Source: G963664585 sp963664585
GTDB taxonomy: Bacteria > Bacillota > Clostridia > Oscillospirales > Ruminococcaceae
Direction: 5' to 3'
DNA length: 64,000 nt
NCBI GenBank assembly: GCA_963664585.2
Contig: CAXXEO010000009.1
Location: forward strand, 124,001-188,000
A program made the position numbers and the translations under genes. Under the pieces are notes generated by a model, which saw only the letters and a list, made by a program, of their open reading frames with translations, was not told the origin of the DNA and did no database searches. This document shows, one piece after another, positions 46,290 to 55,677 of the stretch. Numbering within the stretch: the stretch's first letter is position 1; each line of letters opens with the position of its first letter.

Positions 46290-47726
46290 ATGAGCAAACA
46301 GAAGAGCCAAGATATTTTGTCTATGGATGAGCGGAAATTGTCCATCCTTGTGTTTGCTTTGTTTTTTTCATGGCTGTTGGCCTTTCCTTTTGAGGGGCAG
46401 GTTTTATATGCTCTTGCTGACAAATGGGGTGTAGAAGTCAGTCAAATGATCTTTGGGTCGATCACAGCCCACTTTTTGGGCTTGTTTAGCTGTGGTTATT
46501 TGATTAAGACCATGAAAGCGGCAAAATGGTTGATGCAGTTTTCTATTCTGTTTTGCATCACAGGCTGCTTCGTGTTCTTTTTTGCCCCTTCAGTTCTTTG
46601 GTATATATTTCTGCTGTCAAGCTCCTTTCTGGCGGGAACTTGCGTGGCAGCATGGGGTTATTATCTCAAAAGCGCCACCCCGCCAAATGAACGAATTAAA
46701 ACGACTGCAGACGGATTGATTTATTCTAACATCTTGATGATACTGATGAATATGATGGCTATACATTTATCCCCTTATGTCGGTTTAGCCTTTTCGATCC
46801 TGTTGCTTGGCGGCGCTTTTTGGGGGGCATCCAGATTGCCTGACGACAGTTACACACAGACACCAATGTGCATATCACAAACGGTGAAAATTGTAAGTCC
46901 CATGAAGCCGCTCGCTTTTTTGTGCTTATTTATCGTAGTAATCACTATTAATTCAGGACTTATGTATCAGGTGGTCAACCCGGCGTTTGCCCACCACGAG
47001 TGGCTGGTGAGCTGGTATTGGGCGGTGCCCTATATCATAACACTGTATATTGTGAAAAACCTTCCTAAAAAGACAAACCGGACATACATACTCTATGTTG
47101 CCATCGCTATGATTGGGTTATCTTTTATTGCCTTTATGACCATGGATCGGTCGGCAGCAAGCTATCTGGCGGTCGATACACTGATGCTGGGGGCCTGTGG
47201 CGTATACGATCTCTTCTGGTGGAGTATTTTGGGGGAAATGCTGGACTTGGATAAAAATCCGGCTAAGATCCTCGGTATCGGACTTTCTGCCAATGTGTTG
47301 GGTGTGCTACTGGGTGGCCTTCTTGGTTCTGTAATTGCTGCCACCGATGCCAGAGGCTACAATTCATCGGTGTTGGCGCTTGCGATTGTGTTTATCACGA
47401 TTATCATTCTTCCATTGCTTCACAGTCAGCTTTCGAAGCTGCTGAAAAATCACACATTTCTTGTTGCGATGTCAGAAATGCTGCCAGCTGAACGTAATCA
47501 AAAAATCGGCAGCTTCACAGTCTTAGCGCAACTCACAGAGCGTGAAAGCGAAATAGCATCTCTTCTTTTAAAGGGGAGAACCTATAAGATGATAGCTGGA
47601 GAACTGTTTCTGAGCGAAAATACTGTTAAAACACATATTCGTAATATTTATGCAAAATACAACATTCAAAGTAAGACAGAACTGATTCATCTGCTGATGG
47701 AAACCGAACATTCCTCATCGAGATAA
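46290..47726 (+). CDS. MFS-like 12-TM membrane protein with C-terminal LuxR HTH
   Basis: 478 aa. Residues 15-400 hold about 12 hydrophobic helices arranged as a major-facilitator-like module (for example LSILVFALFFSWLLAFPF, LLGGAFWGASRL, VLGVLLGGLLGSVIAA). Residues about 410-470 are a GerE/LuxR helix-turn-helix: LTERESEIASLLLKGRTYKMIAGELFLSENTVKTHIRNIY, seen in parts. The protein is thus a membrane-bound transcription factor that may sense a transported small molecule directly. Such fusions are frequent in anaerobic Actinobacteria such as Eggerthella and occur in Clostridia; targets are mostly unknown. ATG at 46290 with a weak site. The nearest divergent operon is argCJBD. Confidence 0.85.
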   Translation: MSKQKSQDILSMDERKLSILVFALFFSWLLAFPFEGQVLYALADKWGVEVSQMIFGSITAHFLGLFSCGYLIKTMKAAKWLMQFSILFCITGCFVFFFAPSVLWYIFLLSSSFLAGTCVAAWGYYLKSATPPNERIKTTADGLIYSNILMILMNMMAIHLSPYVGLAFSILLLGGAFWGASRLPDDSYTQTPMCISQTVKIVSPMKPLAFLCLFIVVITINSGLMYQVVNPAFAHHEWLVSWYWAVPYIITLYIVKNLPKKTNRTYILYVAIAMIGLSFIAFMTMDRSAASYLAVDTLMLGACGVYDLFWWSILGEMLDLDKNPAKILGIGLSANVLGVLLGGLLGSVIAATDARGYNSSVLALAIVFITIIILPLLHSQLSKLLKNHTFLVAMSEMLPAERNQKIGSFTVLAQLTERESEIASLLLKGRTYKMIAGELFLSENTVKTHIRNIYAKYNIQSKTELIHLLMETEHSSSR

Positions 47727-47751
47727 GTAAGATAATAGAATAAAATGCGTC

Positions 47752-47784
47752 AAGCCCCTCACCCGAAAAAGGTGAGGGGCTTTT
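47752..47784 (+). terminator. Terminator after the LuxR-type gene
   Basis: AGCCCCTCACC-CGAAAAA-GGTGAGGGGCT followed by TTTT. It lies about 25 bp after the stop codon. Confidence 0.88.
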
Positions 47785-47841
47785 CAGATAATTCACCTGA
47801 TATGGGTGACGACTTTTTGGGGCGTATCTTCTAAAATGATA

Positions 47842-47945
47842 TAGTTGATTAACTTGAAAACAAGCTTGTGATTTCTTCCCCTGCCGAAGGCGAGGGAAGA
47901 AAATGACGTTTTAACTATAGCCAGTTTTTAAGTTAATTGGCTATA
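47842..47945. repeat. 104-bp dispersed repeat, copy 2
   Basis: Same ends and central hairpin as the copies at 3580 and 59769, with a few changes (TTCCCCTGCCGAAGGCGAGGGAA in the stem). It is bounded by AT/TA and sits 35 bp before the next gene, so it forms part of that gene's leader. Confidence 0.85.
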
Positions 47946-47979
47946 AAAGAAGAATCCTGTGAAAAAGGAGGGAAGAGTT

Positions 47980-48495
47980 TTGCAAACGATCCGAAGAAGA
48001 CTTTTTCTTTTTGCCGCCATAAGTACTGTGGGAATGGCAGCCTTTTTCTGGTGTTTTTTACAAAAGCGTTTGGTGCTCCTATGGACGCCGGCTATACTAG
48101 GCATCCTTTCATTAGGGGCTCTGATGTGGGAATACAGAAAATACAAAACGGCGATTTTAATTAAAGAAAATAAAATCATGCATATACAAACGGCAACAAT
48201 TGAAGAGGCCACTACGGAGGGAGCCACAAAAGTGCTTACATCTGGTGGTATCGAAGTGTATATTTCCTGCTTCGGAATTCTTCTGGATACGAAGGTGATT
48301 AGGTTCAATATGGATGGTATTCATCTTACGAGCGTTGAAATCGGGCATGAGTCCATCAACCTGTCCTATGGCAGAGAAAAAAAATCACAAACGGTATGTA
48401 TTCTTCACGGCGCAGTCGGCAGCGAGGAACTTGAAAATTTAATGAAGAGGTTTCGCTATGAGACAGGGATCGTGCCGGCTCTTAAAGATGAATAG
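47980..48495 (+). CDS. Small membrane protein, two TM segments, unknown
   Basis: The start is TTG at 47980 (LQTIRRRLFLF), 7 bp after AAGGAGGG; the longer frame from 47959 covers that site. 171 aa. Two hydrophobic helices at the N-terminus (LFLFAAISTVGMAAFFWCFL and LVLLWTPAILGILSLGALMW) form a hairpin with a short loop. About 110 cytosolic or outer residues with beta-rich pattern follow. No family recognised. It stands alone between the repeat and a hairpin. Confidence 0.6.
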   Translation: MQTIRRRLFLFAAISTVGMAAFFWCFLQKRLVLLWTPAILGILSLGALMWEYRKYKTAILIKENKIMHIQTATIEEATTEGATKVLTSGGIEVYISCFGILLDTKVIRFNMDGIHLTSVEIGHESINLSYGREKKSQTVCILHGAVGSEELENLMKRFRYETGIVPALKDE

Positions 48496-48656
48496 GAAGT
48501 AGTCTTTGTTTTAATATCAAAGTCTGCTTTCAAAAGTGAAATCACTAATATCATCAATTTCGATTGTGAATTCACCTTCGTGATTATGTTTTTTAGTTAT
48601 TCTAGTACCTTGTAATATCTAAATCTTATATGATAATGGGTTAATGTTTTTGTATA

Positions 48657-48679
48657 TTTCCCCGCCGAAGGCGGGGAAA
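48657..48679. terminator. GC hairpin sharing the repeat core
   Basis: TTTCCCCGCC-GAA-GGCGGGGAAA, a perfect 10-bp stem. The CCCCGCCGAAGGCGGGG core and the following CAGCCAATT are the same as in the 104-bp repeat, so it may be a decayed or minimal relative. It lies between two membrane-protein genes; the 160-bp gap holds nothing else. Confidence 0.6.
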
Positions 48680-48712
48680 TCTTAACCTTACAGCCAATTG
48701 AAGGGAGAAAAT

Positions 48713-49165
48713 ATGCCAAAGAAAAAAAACGTAGACTGGATCATGCAAATCCTTCTTACGCTGTTGGGTGTGGGATTTATTCTAAGGGGTATTTTTTTGT
48801 TGCTGCTTGCGGTCGCAGGTGAGCAGGAGTTTGCTTTGATTACGGACATCAGACGGCAGGGGGGCCGGCACAACGGTACTTACCCAAACCAATATACCTA
48901 TATCATAAGCTACTGTTTTACTTTGCCGGACGGCAAAAATGTGGACGCGTTTTCGACAAAAATTGGCAATGCGGTTTATATAAAAGCAAACGGGAGGTCA
49001 ACCATTCCGGTGAGATATTTTTCGTTTTTTCCTGAACTCTGTGCGCTAGAAGAGGATACAAAACCGGGTATAGGCCAACTTTTATATATTGGCGTTGGTT
49101 GTTTTCTGATTAAAGTGATGAATGCAGGAAAAAAAAGACACAGCAGAAAAGTGTCATCAGAATAA
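48713..49165 (+). CDS. Small membrane protein (DUF3592-like)
   Basis: ATG at 48713 after GAAGGGAGAAAAT. 150 aa. One N-terminal TM helix (IMQILLTLLGVGFILRGIFL), an outer beta-rich domain (ALITDIRRQGGRHNGTYPNQ, YIISYCFTLPDGKNVDA, STIPVRYFSFFPELCAL), then a second short hydrophobic stretch (GQLLYIGVGCFLI) and a basic tail. The middle resembles DUF3592, found in many membrane proteins of unknown role. The following 257 bp have no gene. Confidence 0.6.
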   Translation: MPKKKNVDWIMQILLTLLGVGFILRGIFLLLLAVAGEQEFALITDIRRQGGRHNGTYPNQYTYIISYCFTLPDGKNVDAFSTKIGNAVYIKANGRSTIPVRYFSFFPELCALEEDTKPGIGQLLYIGVGCFLIKVMNAGKKRHSRKVSSE

Positions 49166-49422
49166 ATGCCGTATAATGACGGATAAAAGCGTGCCATTTT
49201 AATGCACTAAAAGTTTTAACAGGTAGGCTTTTGAAGATTGACTATATGGTTCGCAAAATAGATGATTACAGTATAAAGCGAGTCATTCACTCAATAAGCA
49301 ACAAAACGTTGGCCATGATATGTAATTTTTAGTCAGTGACAGGCATTAAATCGCAGCCTCATTCAGAAGATGCACTTTAATCCGGGTTAAACAAAAATTT
49401 TATATGGAGGAAGTGATTTTTC

Positions 49423-50334
49423 ATGTTTTGCAAGTATTGCGGCCAGAAGCTTAATGAAGAGACCTCTATATGCCCTTCCTGCGGCGCGAATCGTCTTGGG
49501 TCGGAGGCATCACCCCCCCAACCGTTGAAGGCTTCGGCTACGGGACAGTCAAATGAGTCACAAAGCCATGCGCCACAGCCCCCCCTTAAAAAAGCGAAAA
49601 TTAAAAAGAAGTCCGGCTTGCTGACTGCGTTACTAATCATTATATCGATTGCAAGCGTCGCTGCATTGTCAGCTTATTTTCTTGTACCGGGCTTATTAAG
49701 ACCGAACGATCTGGGCATAAAGTCCTCGGCTGAATCCTATCAAAGTGCTGTAAAGAAGATGAATCTCACTAAGGACAAAGCACCGACCATAGGATCTGCC
49801 ACCGATTACAAGGTTGCATATGGCAAGTCACAACAGGTGCAAACATCTCTTAGCAGCGAGGAAATCACTTCATTTTTGAGTGAAAATCGTCCGGATTATT
49901 ACGCCCTCAAAAATGTTCAGGTCCGTATTAACCCCGACAATACGGTGGAAGCGTCTGCAACGCTGGACACTTCCTATCTGTTCGACGTAATCCTTGGAGG
50001 GCAATACAACGAGGAAGATGCCAAAAGGGCACTGCCAATGCTGGGACTTTTGCCGGATCATGTCAATGTTTACTGTATGCTTGATGGCAGTATACAGGAA
50101 AATAAAACGAAGGATTTGACACTGGAAAAGGTAAGCGTTATGGGCATACCCGTACCAAATAGCATTTTAGGTTCACAGGATGCAAGTGCTTTTGTGATAA
50201 GCACAACAAATGCTTATTTGAAAACCACTACTGCTAAATCAGGGGCAAACTATGACCTTTTACAGGTCAGCAACGGTGAACTTCAATTGAAGGGCAAAAT
50301 CCCATCCGCAATCTCCCGGATTGCGGTGAAGTAG
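49423..50334 (+). CDS. Zinc-ribbon membrane protein
   Basis: 303 aa. It begins with a zinc-ribbon: FCKYCGQKLNEETSICPSCG (two CxxC pairs). A Pro/Ser linker rich in Gln and Ala follows, then basic KKAKIKKKSG and one TM helix (LLTALLIIISIASVAALSAYFL, about 65-87). The rest is a soluble outer domain without a known signature. This layout (cytosolic ribbon, helix, outer domain) is common in Clostridia, role unknown. Start supported by TATGGAGGAAGTG. The next gene starts 3 bp after its stop. Confidence 0.7.
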   Translation: MFCKYCGQKLNEETSICPSCGANRLGSEASPPQPLKASATGQSNESQSHAPQPPLKKAKIKKKSGLLTALLIIISIASVAALSAYFLVPGLLRPNDLGIKSSAESYQSAVKKMNLTKDKAPTIGSATDYKVAYGKSQQVQTSLSSEEITSFLSENRPDYYALKNVQVRINPDNTVEASATLDTSYLFDVILGGQYNEEDAKRALPMLGLLPDHVNVYCMLDGSIQENKTKDLTLEKVSVMGIPVPNSILGSQDASAFVISTTNAYLKTTTAKSGANYDLLQVSNGELQLKGKIPSAISRIAVK

Positions 50335-50337
50335 TCT

Positions 50338-51078
50338 ATGATTACCAATTTTGAACTATTCGGTTTTTGCCATTTGGCCAGCCTGCTGGTTCCTGTGCTT
50401 CTGGGCGTCGGCTTTATCGCATATGGCTTATGCGTAAAATCAGATGCACAGTTAAGAAATCAACGCCTGTTTCTTGCTGCGCTGATTGTTTTGATTAGAG
50501 GTGCCCGCTACATGATGGACATCTATTATGGTGTTTTCGAGTGGACAGACCTGATTTCTTTACATATCTGCCATATAGATCTAATTTTACTTGTTGCCTG
50601 TCTAATCAGGCCCCGAAAATCTTTGTTCCAATATTGCTTTTTGATTGGAATTCCAACGGCGCTTTCTGTGGCGTTATTTCCTGGAACCCATCATCCCGCA
50701 CCCGGAATGCCGAGGGCGGTCCTGTTTATTATGAGTCATATGATGCTTGTCATTGGAGCCGTTTATCTTGTGCTCGTACTGCATATGAAACCGACCTTCA
50801 AAGCCTGTGCTTCTCTTGCCTTCGTCGGCAGTCTGTGCCTTGTACCGGTTTATTGGGTCAACAGTGCTCTTCACACCAATTATCTTTACATTATGACAGC
50901 GCCGCCCGGTACGGTGATAGAGACGCTTGACAAGTTGTTTGGTTGGCCGGGATATGTTTTTGCTATTGATATGCTGGCGGTGCTTCTGATGCTGGGAGCT
51001 CTTGGACTGGGGCAGCTTCTTTGGAAGATGGGTAAACCAAAAATAACGGCAGCCGTGACGCGTGATCGCCATTCGTAG
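50338..51078 (+). CDS. YwaF/TMEM164-family integral membrane protein
   Basis: 246 aa with about six or seven hydrophobic segments. FCHLASLLVPVLLGVGF, LISLHICHIDLILLVACL and PGTVIETLDKLFGWPGY fit the YwaF (TIGR02206) family, in which conserved His residues (here His78 and His81 of LHICHID) lie near a membrane face. The eukaryotic relative TMEM164 is an acyltransferase; the bacterial role is not established. It is probably co-transcribed with the zinc-ribbon gene. Confidence 0.75.
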   Translation: MITNFELFGFCHLASLLVPVLLGVGFIAYGLCVKSDAQLRNQRLFLAALIVLIRGARYMMDIYYGVFEWTDLISLHICHIDLILLVACLIRPRKSLFQYCFLIGIPTALSVALFPGTHHPAPGMPRAVLFIMSHMMLVIGAVYLVLVLHMKPTFKACASLAFVGSLCLVPVYWVNSALHTNYLYIMTAPPGTVIETLDKLFGWPGYVFAIDMLAVLLMLGALGLGQLLWKMGKPKITAAVTRDRHS

Positions 51079-51118
51079 AAAAAAGCCTCAAACTTTAGCA
51101 TCCATAGAAAATTAATCC

Positions 51119-51156
51119 ATGTCTCTTTCTCTGCCTGCGGCAAGGGAAAGAGACAT
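51119..51156. terminator. Hairpin after the YwaF-like gene
   Basis: ATGTCTCTTTC pairs with GAAAGAGACAT. There is no T-run on the plus strand, so termination strength is uncertain. The remaining gap to 51412 shows no gene. Confidence 0.5.
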
Positions 51157-51412
51157 AATAATAATGCTTTATATAGTCGACTTCGCCCATAGAATCTAGC
51201 CATCTGTCGACAATCCGTTCCTCGTTCTTGCAGGGTATATACTCAGATTTTATTCCGTTTCACAATATCACACCTATATCATTTGTGCAGTGTTTAAACA
51301 CACGTGGAGCCAAAGTGGTGGTCTTCGGTCCCGATATAAAAAAATATATCAATTTTGTTAATGTAAGGTCATCCGGATTTAATTAACCGAATGCATTTGC
51401 ATACAATCAATA

Positions 51413-52222
51413 TTAACCCAAAAGCATGATGATTAATTGAGCGCCTATATTTGGTGAAATATCAAGTGCGATTGCATGATAAGAATCGTTTCTAAGCGTA
51501 ATTACATCACCGCTAGTTAGCGATAGCATAGCAGTCCCTGATCTTCCACCAGCACCCATTAAAATGCCAACCGTAGTGGATGCGTTTACAATACCATTGA
51601 CCGCAATTGATAACGCAGAAGGGACACCTGCAGCAGTAATGATTTTATAGTGGATTAGATAGTTGCCGGTAGTGGGAATCGTTACCCCTGTGGTTTCGGC
51701 TGTGTGTAGCATCTCCCTTAGAGGTCCGTTACTACTGAATGGGATATCAGCTCCACCGGCAATGATGTTCCCCTCTGTTGTGGCCAAGTGATATACATAA
51801 CCATATATTGTAACTCCAGTACCTGCTAGCCCTGCAAGACCCATCGGTCCTGTATCGCCCATCGGTCCTGTATCGCCCATCGGCCCTGTCTCGCCCATCG
51901 GCCCTGTCTCGCCCATCGGCCCTGTCTCGCCCATCGGCCCTGTATCACCCTTAGGTCCGGTGTCGCCCTTGGGTCCGGTGTCGCCCATCGGCCCTGTATC
52001 ACCCTTAGGTCCGGTGTCGCCCTTGGGTCCGGTGTCACCCATCGGCCCTGCATCGCCCATCGGTCCTGTCGGACCAATACAAGATGGACAATCCCAGCGC
52101 GAGTAATCGCAACAATTCTTGCAGTCACAGCAATGATAATGTATATAATATTTCTCATTTAGGCAGTCGCAATCATCTTCCCTTTCCCATGGCGAGTATC
52201 TGAAATATCCATTTGAATCCAT
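51413..52222 (-). CDS. Collagen-like BclA-type surface protein
   Basis: The start is ATG at 52222 (MDSNGYFRYSPWERED), 8 bp after TGGAGG; the frame from 52237 includes that site. 269 aa. A Cys-rich head (HCCDCKNCCDYSRWDCPSC) is followed by 28 uninterrupted Gly-X-Y triplets, mostly GPM, GDT, GET and GPK (about residues 52-135). A C-terminal globular part follows (VTIYGYVYHLATTEGN, LISIAV-like LSIAVNGIVNAST, GDVITLRNDSYHAIALD, seen in parts), like the TNF-like head of BclA. Such proteins form trimers on the exosporium or spore coat. The triplets vary in number between strains because the DNA is a tandem 9/18-bp repeat. Confidence 0.88.
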   Translation of the reverse strand: MDSNGYFRYSPWEREDDCDCLNEKYYIHYHCCDCKNCCDYSRWDCPSCIGPTGPMGDAGPMGDTGPKGDTGPKGDTGPMGDTGPKGDTGPKGDTGPMGETGPMGETGPMGETGPMGDTGPMGDTGPMGLAGLAGTGVTIYGYVYHLATTEGNIIAGGADIPFSSNGPLREMLHTAETTGVTIPTTGNYLIHYKIITAAGVPSALSIAVNGIVNASTTVGILMGAGGRSGTAMLSLTSGDVITLRNDSYHAIALDISPNIGAQLIIMLLG

Positions 52223-52474
52223 TGTCAAATCCTCCATATCAATAGTACAAATATAAGTCTTGCTAAAAGTGCAAAGTTTCTCTTACTATAATACGTTCAA
52301 TAATGCTATGTGCTACTTTACTAATACATTTATTCTTAAATGAGGTTATATGTTAGCCGAAAAGCATAAAATTGAAGCACAACACAGTCAAAACTTCTAT
52401 GGCAAGCTTGTGAGAAAATGCGATCCAATTCTCAAGGAATTTAACAAATGAAGATGAATTGCCGTAATCATATA

Positions 52475-52510
52475 AAAAAGAGTCCAGACTGTAGAGTCTG
52501 GACTCTTTTA
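52475..52510. terminator. Bidirectional terminator
   Basis: AAAAGAGTCCAGACT-GTAG-AGTCTGGACTCTTTT, a perfect stem with A and T flanks. It lies after the DUF47 gene (minus) and upstream of the collagen-like gene. The 250-bp stretch between it and 52222 has no gene; the collagen gene promoter must lie there. Confidence 0.88.
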
Positions 52511-52560
52511 CACTTTTATTACTTTAAGTATCAGATTCAAATCAATCAGCAGGAAAAGTA

Positions 52561-53184
52561 CTAGGAATTCTTCATGATGACGCTCTCAATCGCGTTAGCA
52601 ACATTTTCACAGGCGTCACAGCATATTTCAAGATAGTGGAATGTTTGATCCCAGGCCATCACTTGAATACTATCTTTACAGTTTACATATAAATGTCTTG
52701 TTGCTTCTGTGAAGAGCATATCGCCCTCTTCCTCCAAATGATTGACTTCAATGATCAGTTCATGCAAAATACGAGATTTACGAAAATCATGAAACTCATT
52801 GAGCGCAAGCACTAATGCTTCGCAGCATCTGACAATGATCTGTGTCATCTTCAATGCATGTTCACGTATAGACGTAATATTGAGCATATACATATGCATT
52901 AAGACGTCCTCAATAGCATCGGTCACCGTATCAATGGCATCTGCCATGATCATAATATCTTCACGTTCAATGGGGGTTATAAATTCTTTTGCAAGTTTTT
53001 CCATCATGACATGCCTTAATGTATCTCCGCCGTGTTCAATTTTATGCATGTCCTTCATCTTATCATACAGTTCTTCTGGATGGAAATTGCTCATGATGTC
53101 ATTTAATAAATTCGCGGCCTGACAGGAGCATTCCGCCATTTGCACAAAAGAGTTAAAATAATTTTCATCTTTTTTTCGAGCCAT
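52561..53184 (-). CDS. DUF47/PhoU-like regulator of phosphate transport
   Basis: 207 aa, all helical. EHGGDTLRHVMMEKLAKEFITPIEREDIMIMADAIDTVTDAIED, seen in parts, and NHLEEEGDMLFTEATRHLY carry the acidic metal-binding E/DxxxD patterns of the PhoU fold. DUF47 proteins are encoded next to Pit transporters and modulate them. It follows the pit gene by 55 bp in the same direction. ATG with AAAAGGATAAAAT upstream. Confidence 0.88.
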   Translation of the reverse strand: MARKKDENYFNSFVQMAECSCQAANLLNDIMSNFHPEELYDKMKDMHKIEHGGDTLRHVMMEKLAKEFITPIEREDIMIMADAIDTVTDAIEDVLMHMYMLNITSIREHALKMTQIIVRCCEALVLALNEFHDFRKSRILHELIIEVNHLEEEGDMLFTEATRHLYVNCKDSIQVMAWDQTFHYLEICCDACENVANAIESVIMKNS

Positions 53185-53239
53185 AATTTTATCCTTTTCT
53201 GATTCATTTATAATTGTGATTGTTTTTTAAGTAGCGCGA

Positions 53240-54292
53240 CTAAAAAATTTTCATGAATAACAGTGTCATCAAGTAGCCAATGAGTCCACATCCCGGAAAG
53301 GTGAGCACCCATGCTGCGACCATCTCATTGACAACGCCCCAATTAACACATGACATGCGTTTTGCCGCGCCCACACCCATAATAGCAGTCGTCTTTGTGT
53401 GAGTTGTGCTTACCGGCAATCCAAAAATGGAAGCAGTTAATAAGCAAATAACAGCTGCCACATCGGCAGAAAACCCTTGATACATTTCCAATTTTACCAT
53501 ATCCATACCAACGGCTTTAATAATTTTATAACCACCGATGGAAGTACCTAAAGCCATGACCCCAGAGCAAAGAAAAATGAGCCAGATTGGAATGACAAAC
53601 TTGGTTACTGAACCTTGTCCCTGAGCCAAAAACATACCCAACATAAATACACCCATAAATTTTTGCCCATCCTGTGCGCCATGCATAAAGGCCATACCTG
53701 CACCGCCTGCAATCTGTGCATTTTTAAACACCAAAAAGGTTTTTCTTCGGTTAAAACTTTTGCAACTCAGTTCAATAGCTTTTACTACAAGCCAACCGAT
53801 GAAAAAGCCCATAGCGGCTGAAAGTGCAAGGCCATAAATAACCTTCATCCATTCAGATGGGTTAATTCCGGATATGCCGCCCTGAAGAGCAATAGCCGAA
53901 CCAGAAATACCGGCGATCAGTGCATGGCTTTCACTGGTTGGTATCCCAAACCACCAGGCAGCCGTAGCCCAAAGGACAATCGAAAACAGCGCGGCGCAGA
54001 GGGCTACCAAAGCATTGTGCGTATTTCCCCCGAAGTCCACCATATTGTATATGGTTTGCGCAACCGTTGCATTGACCATGGTCATGAAAAAAACGCCGAG
54101 AAAGTTAAAAACTGCCGCCATCAAAATAGCAGCCCTTGGGCTCATTGAACGCGTTGATATACAGGTGGCAATGGCGTTGGGAGCATCTGTCCAACCATTC
54201 ACAAATATTACGCCTAAGGTTAGAATAGTTGTCACCATTAGTGCCGGATTCGAAATAAGCTGATGTACAAAATCTGTAAGTGTTACTGTCAT
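53240..54292 (-). CDS. pit: Low-affinity inorganic phosphate transporter (Pit/PiT family)
   Basis: 350 aa with ten or so TM helices. The PiT signature GWTDAPNAIATCISTRSMSP lies near residue 32 and its second copy, GLPVSTTHTKTTAIMGVGAA, near 295: two inverted halves with the GxxDxxN and PxSxTH motifs. It carries metal-phosphate or phosphate with cations across the membrane. The DUF47 partner follows. Intact; no regulatory site was seen in the 200-bp upstream gap. Confidence 0.93.
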   Translation of the reverse strand: MTVTLTDFVHQLISNPALMVTTILTLGVIFVNGWTDAPNAIATCISTRSMSPRAAILMAAVFNFLGVFFMTMVNATVAQTIYNMVDFGGNTHNALVALCAALFSIVLWATAAWWFGIPTSESHALIAGISGSAIALQGGISGINPSEWMKVIYGLALSAAMGFFIGWLVVKAIELSCKSFNRRKTFLVFKNAQIAGGAGMAFMHGAQDGQKFMGVFMLGMFLAQGQGSVTKFVIPIWLIFLCSGVMALGTSIGGYKIIKAVGMDMVKLEMYQGFSADVAAVICLLTASIFGLPVSTTHTKTTAIMGVGAAKRMSCVNWGVVNEMVAAWVLTFPGCGLIGYLMTLLFMKIF

Positions 54293-54498
54293 TTAACCTC
54301 AACTTTCCTTTGCCGCTCTCACCAATTATTGCGGAGAGGTGTTTCTTTTTTCTTCTCAATCGCCGTTAGCATAACTATTTTTAGAGAGAAATATACAAAT
54401 TGATTTTTGTTTTTTTTTAGTACTAATTTAAAGAATTATTTTCATAATTTGAATCTATTTTCAATAGAATGAATATAAATTTTCAGGAGGGCATTCCA

Positions 54499-55398
54499 AT
54501 GGTCCATAAAATTACGATATAAAATTATAATTACAGTATTTCTAAGCATATTCGTCGTAACCATACTGTTGTGTGTCTATAAAGAGTAATGCCGCACTGA
54601 CAACTGTTCCTTTCAAAGAGAAATCTATATATCTACCTATCGTTATGTATCACTGAGGTAAAACTATATAAAACAGGGAAAGACGTGATTACCCCCGAGG
54701 AGTTTGAAAGTGATTTAAAATATTTAAGTCTGAATCACTAATACGGACCAATATCCATGACTCAACTAATCGGACTATGTTGAAAAAAATACAGCTCTTC
54801 CTCAAAATTCAATTATTCTTTCATTTGATGATGGGTATCTGAATAATTATGAGTATGTTTGGCCACTTCTAAAAAAATACAAAATGAAAATTGTACTTTT
54901 CAGTAATCGGAAAAAATACGGATGATTTTTACGAGAGTACCGGATTGAAAAATCTTGACTATTCACATGTTACGTGGGACCAGCTGAGTCAAATGTATCA
55001 TTCAGGATATGTCGAAATTCAGAATCATAACATACAATTTGCCACAGCATCACTAAGGACAGGACTGGATGCATGCAGAAGTCAGGCGAATCATTAGATC
55101 ATTATGAGCAGGTAATGAAAGATGATATCGGCATGCTTCAAGAGCAAATATTGTTGTTGACAGGGGAGTTGCCAAATACTTTTTACATATCCATATGGAA
55201 GATCAAGTAAACATACTGATCTCATATTAAAGAAGTTAGGATTTAAAGCAAGCCTCTCCTGCAAATTTGGCCTAAATGTTGATTACTAAAAAACCTGAAA
55301 ATCTATTTTGGTCTCAAAAGGATATGCCGCTCACACGAACAAAGCTTAGAAAAGATGATCAAAAAGGCAACTGAAACTTTAAAATTCATAAAAGATTA
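54499..55398 (+). pseudogene. Polysaccharide deacetylase, degenerate
   Basis: The ATG at 54499 has CAGGAGGGCATTCC upstream, but the frame stops after a few codons. In shifting frames the remains of a NodB-type deacetylase can be read: LPIVMYH-like text near 54640, VITPEEFESDLKYLS near 54685, the metal motif SFDDGYLNNYEYVWPLLKKY near 54825, VTWDQLSQMYHSGYVEIQNH near 54975, then LQEQI, LKKLGFKASLSCKFGLN and a C-terminal KKATETLKFIKD. At least five frameshifts or stops interrupt it. The original would have been a membrane-linked peptidoglycan or polysaccharide deacetylase. It lies in a decayed stretch reaching to 59.7 kb. Confidence 0.82.
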
Positions 55399-55677
55399 AG
55401 TCATCTGTACGCAATGTGTATTTTTAAATATGACTAGTGGATGACGGACATTATTAAACGCGTTATGCAGTTTATACTAAAATCATGGTTTTGTTCTAAT
55501 ACAATATTCTATTGACAATTTTTGCAAGGTAGAATACTATTTGAATGATATGTTTTACCAATTTTATAAGTATTGTTTACCATTTTAGAGTATATTTAAC
55601 AAAAAAATTCGTTGTTTGAGCTGACGAAATGGTACAAGCTTTTTCTGATGCGTAAATTTTGAAAGGGGTATTAAATT

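Noticed and set aside
51413..52222. The tandem Gly-X-Y DNA repeats as a possible CRISPR array
   Set aside because: Units are 9/18 bp without unique spacers and encode an in-frame collagen-like domain.
54499..55398. Several separate small genes (for example the 68-codon frame at 54891)
   Set aside because: They are pieces of one degenerate polysaccharide deacetylase gene read in different frames.
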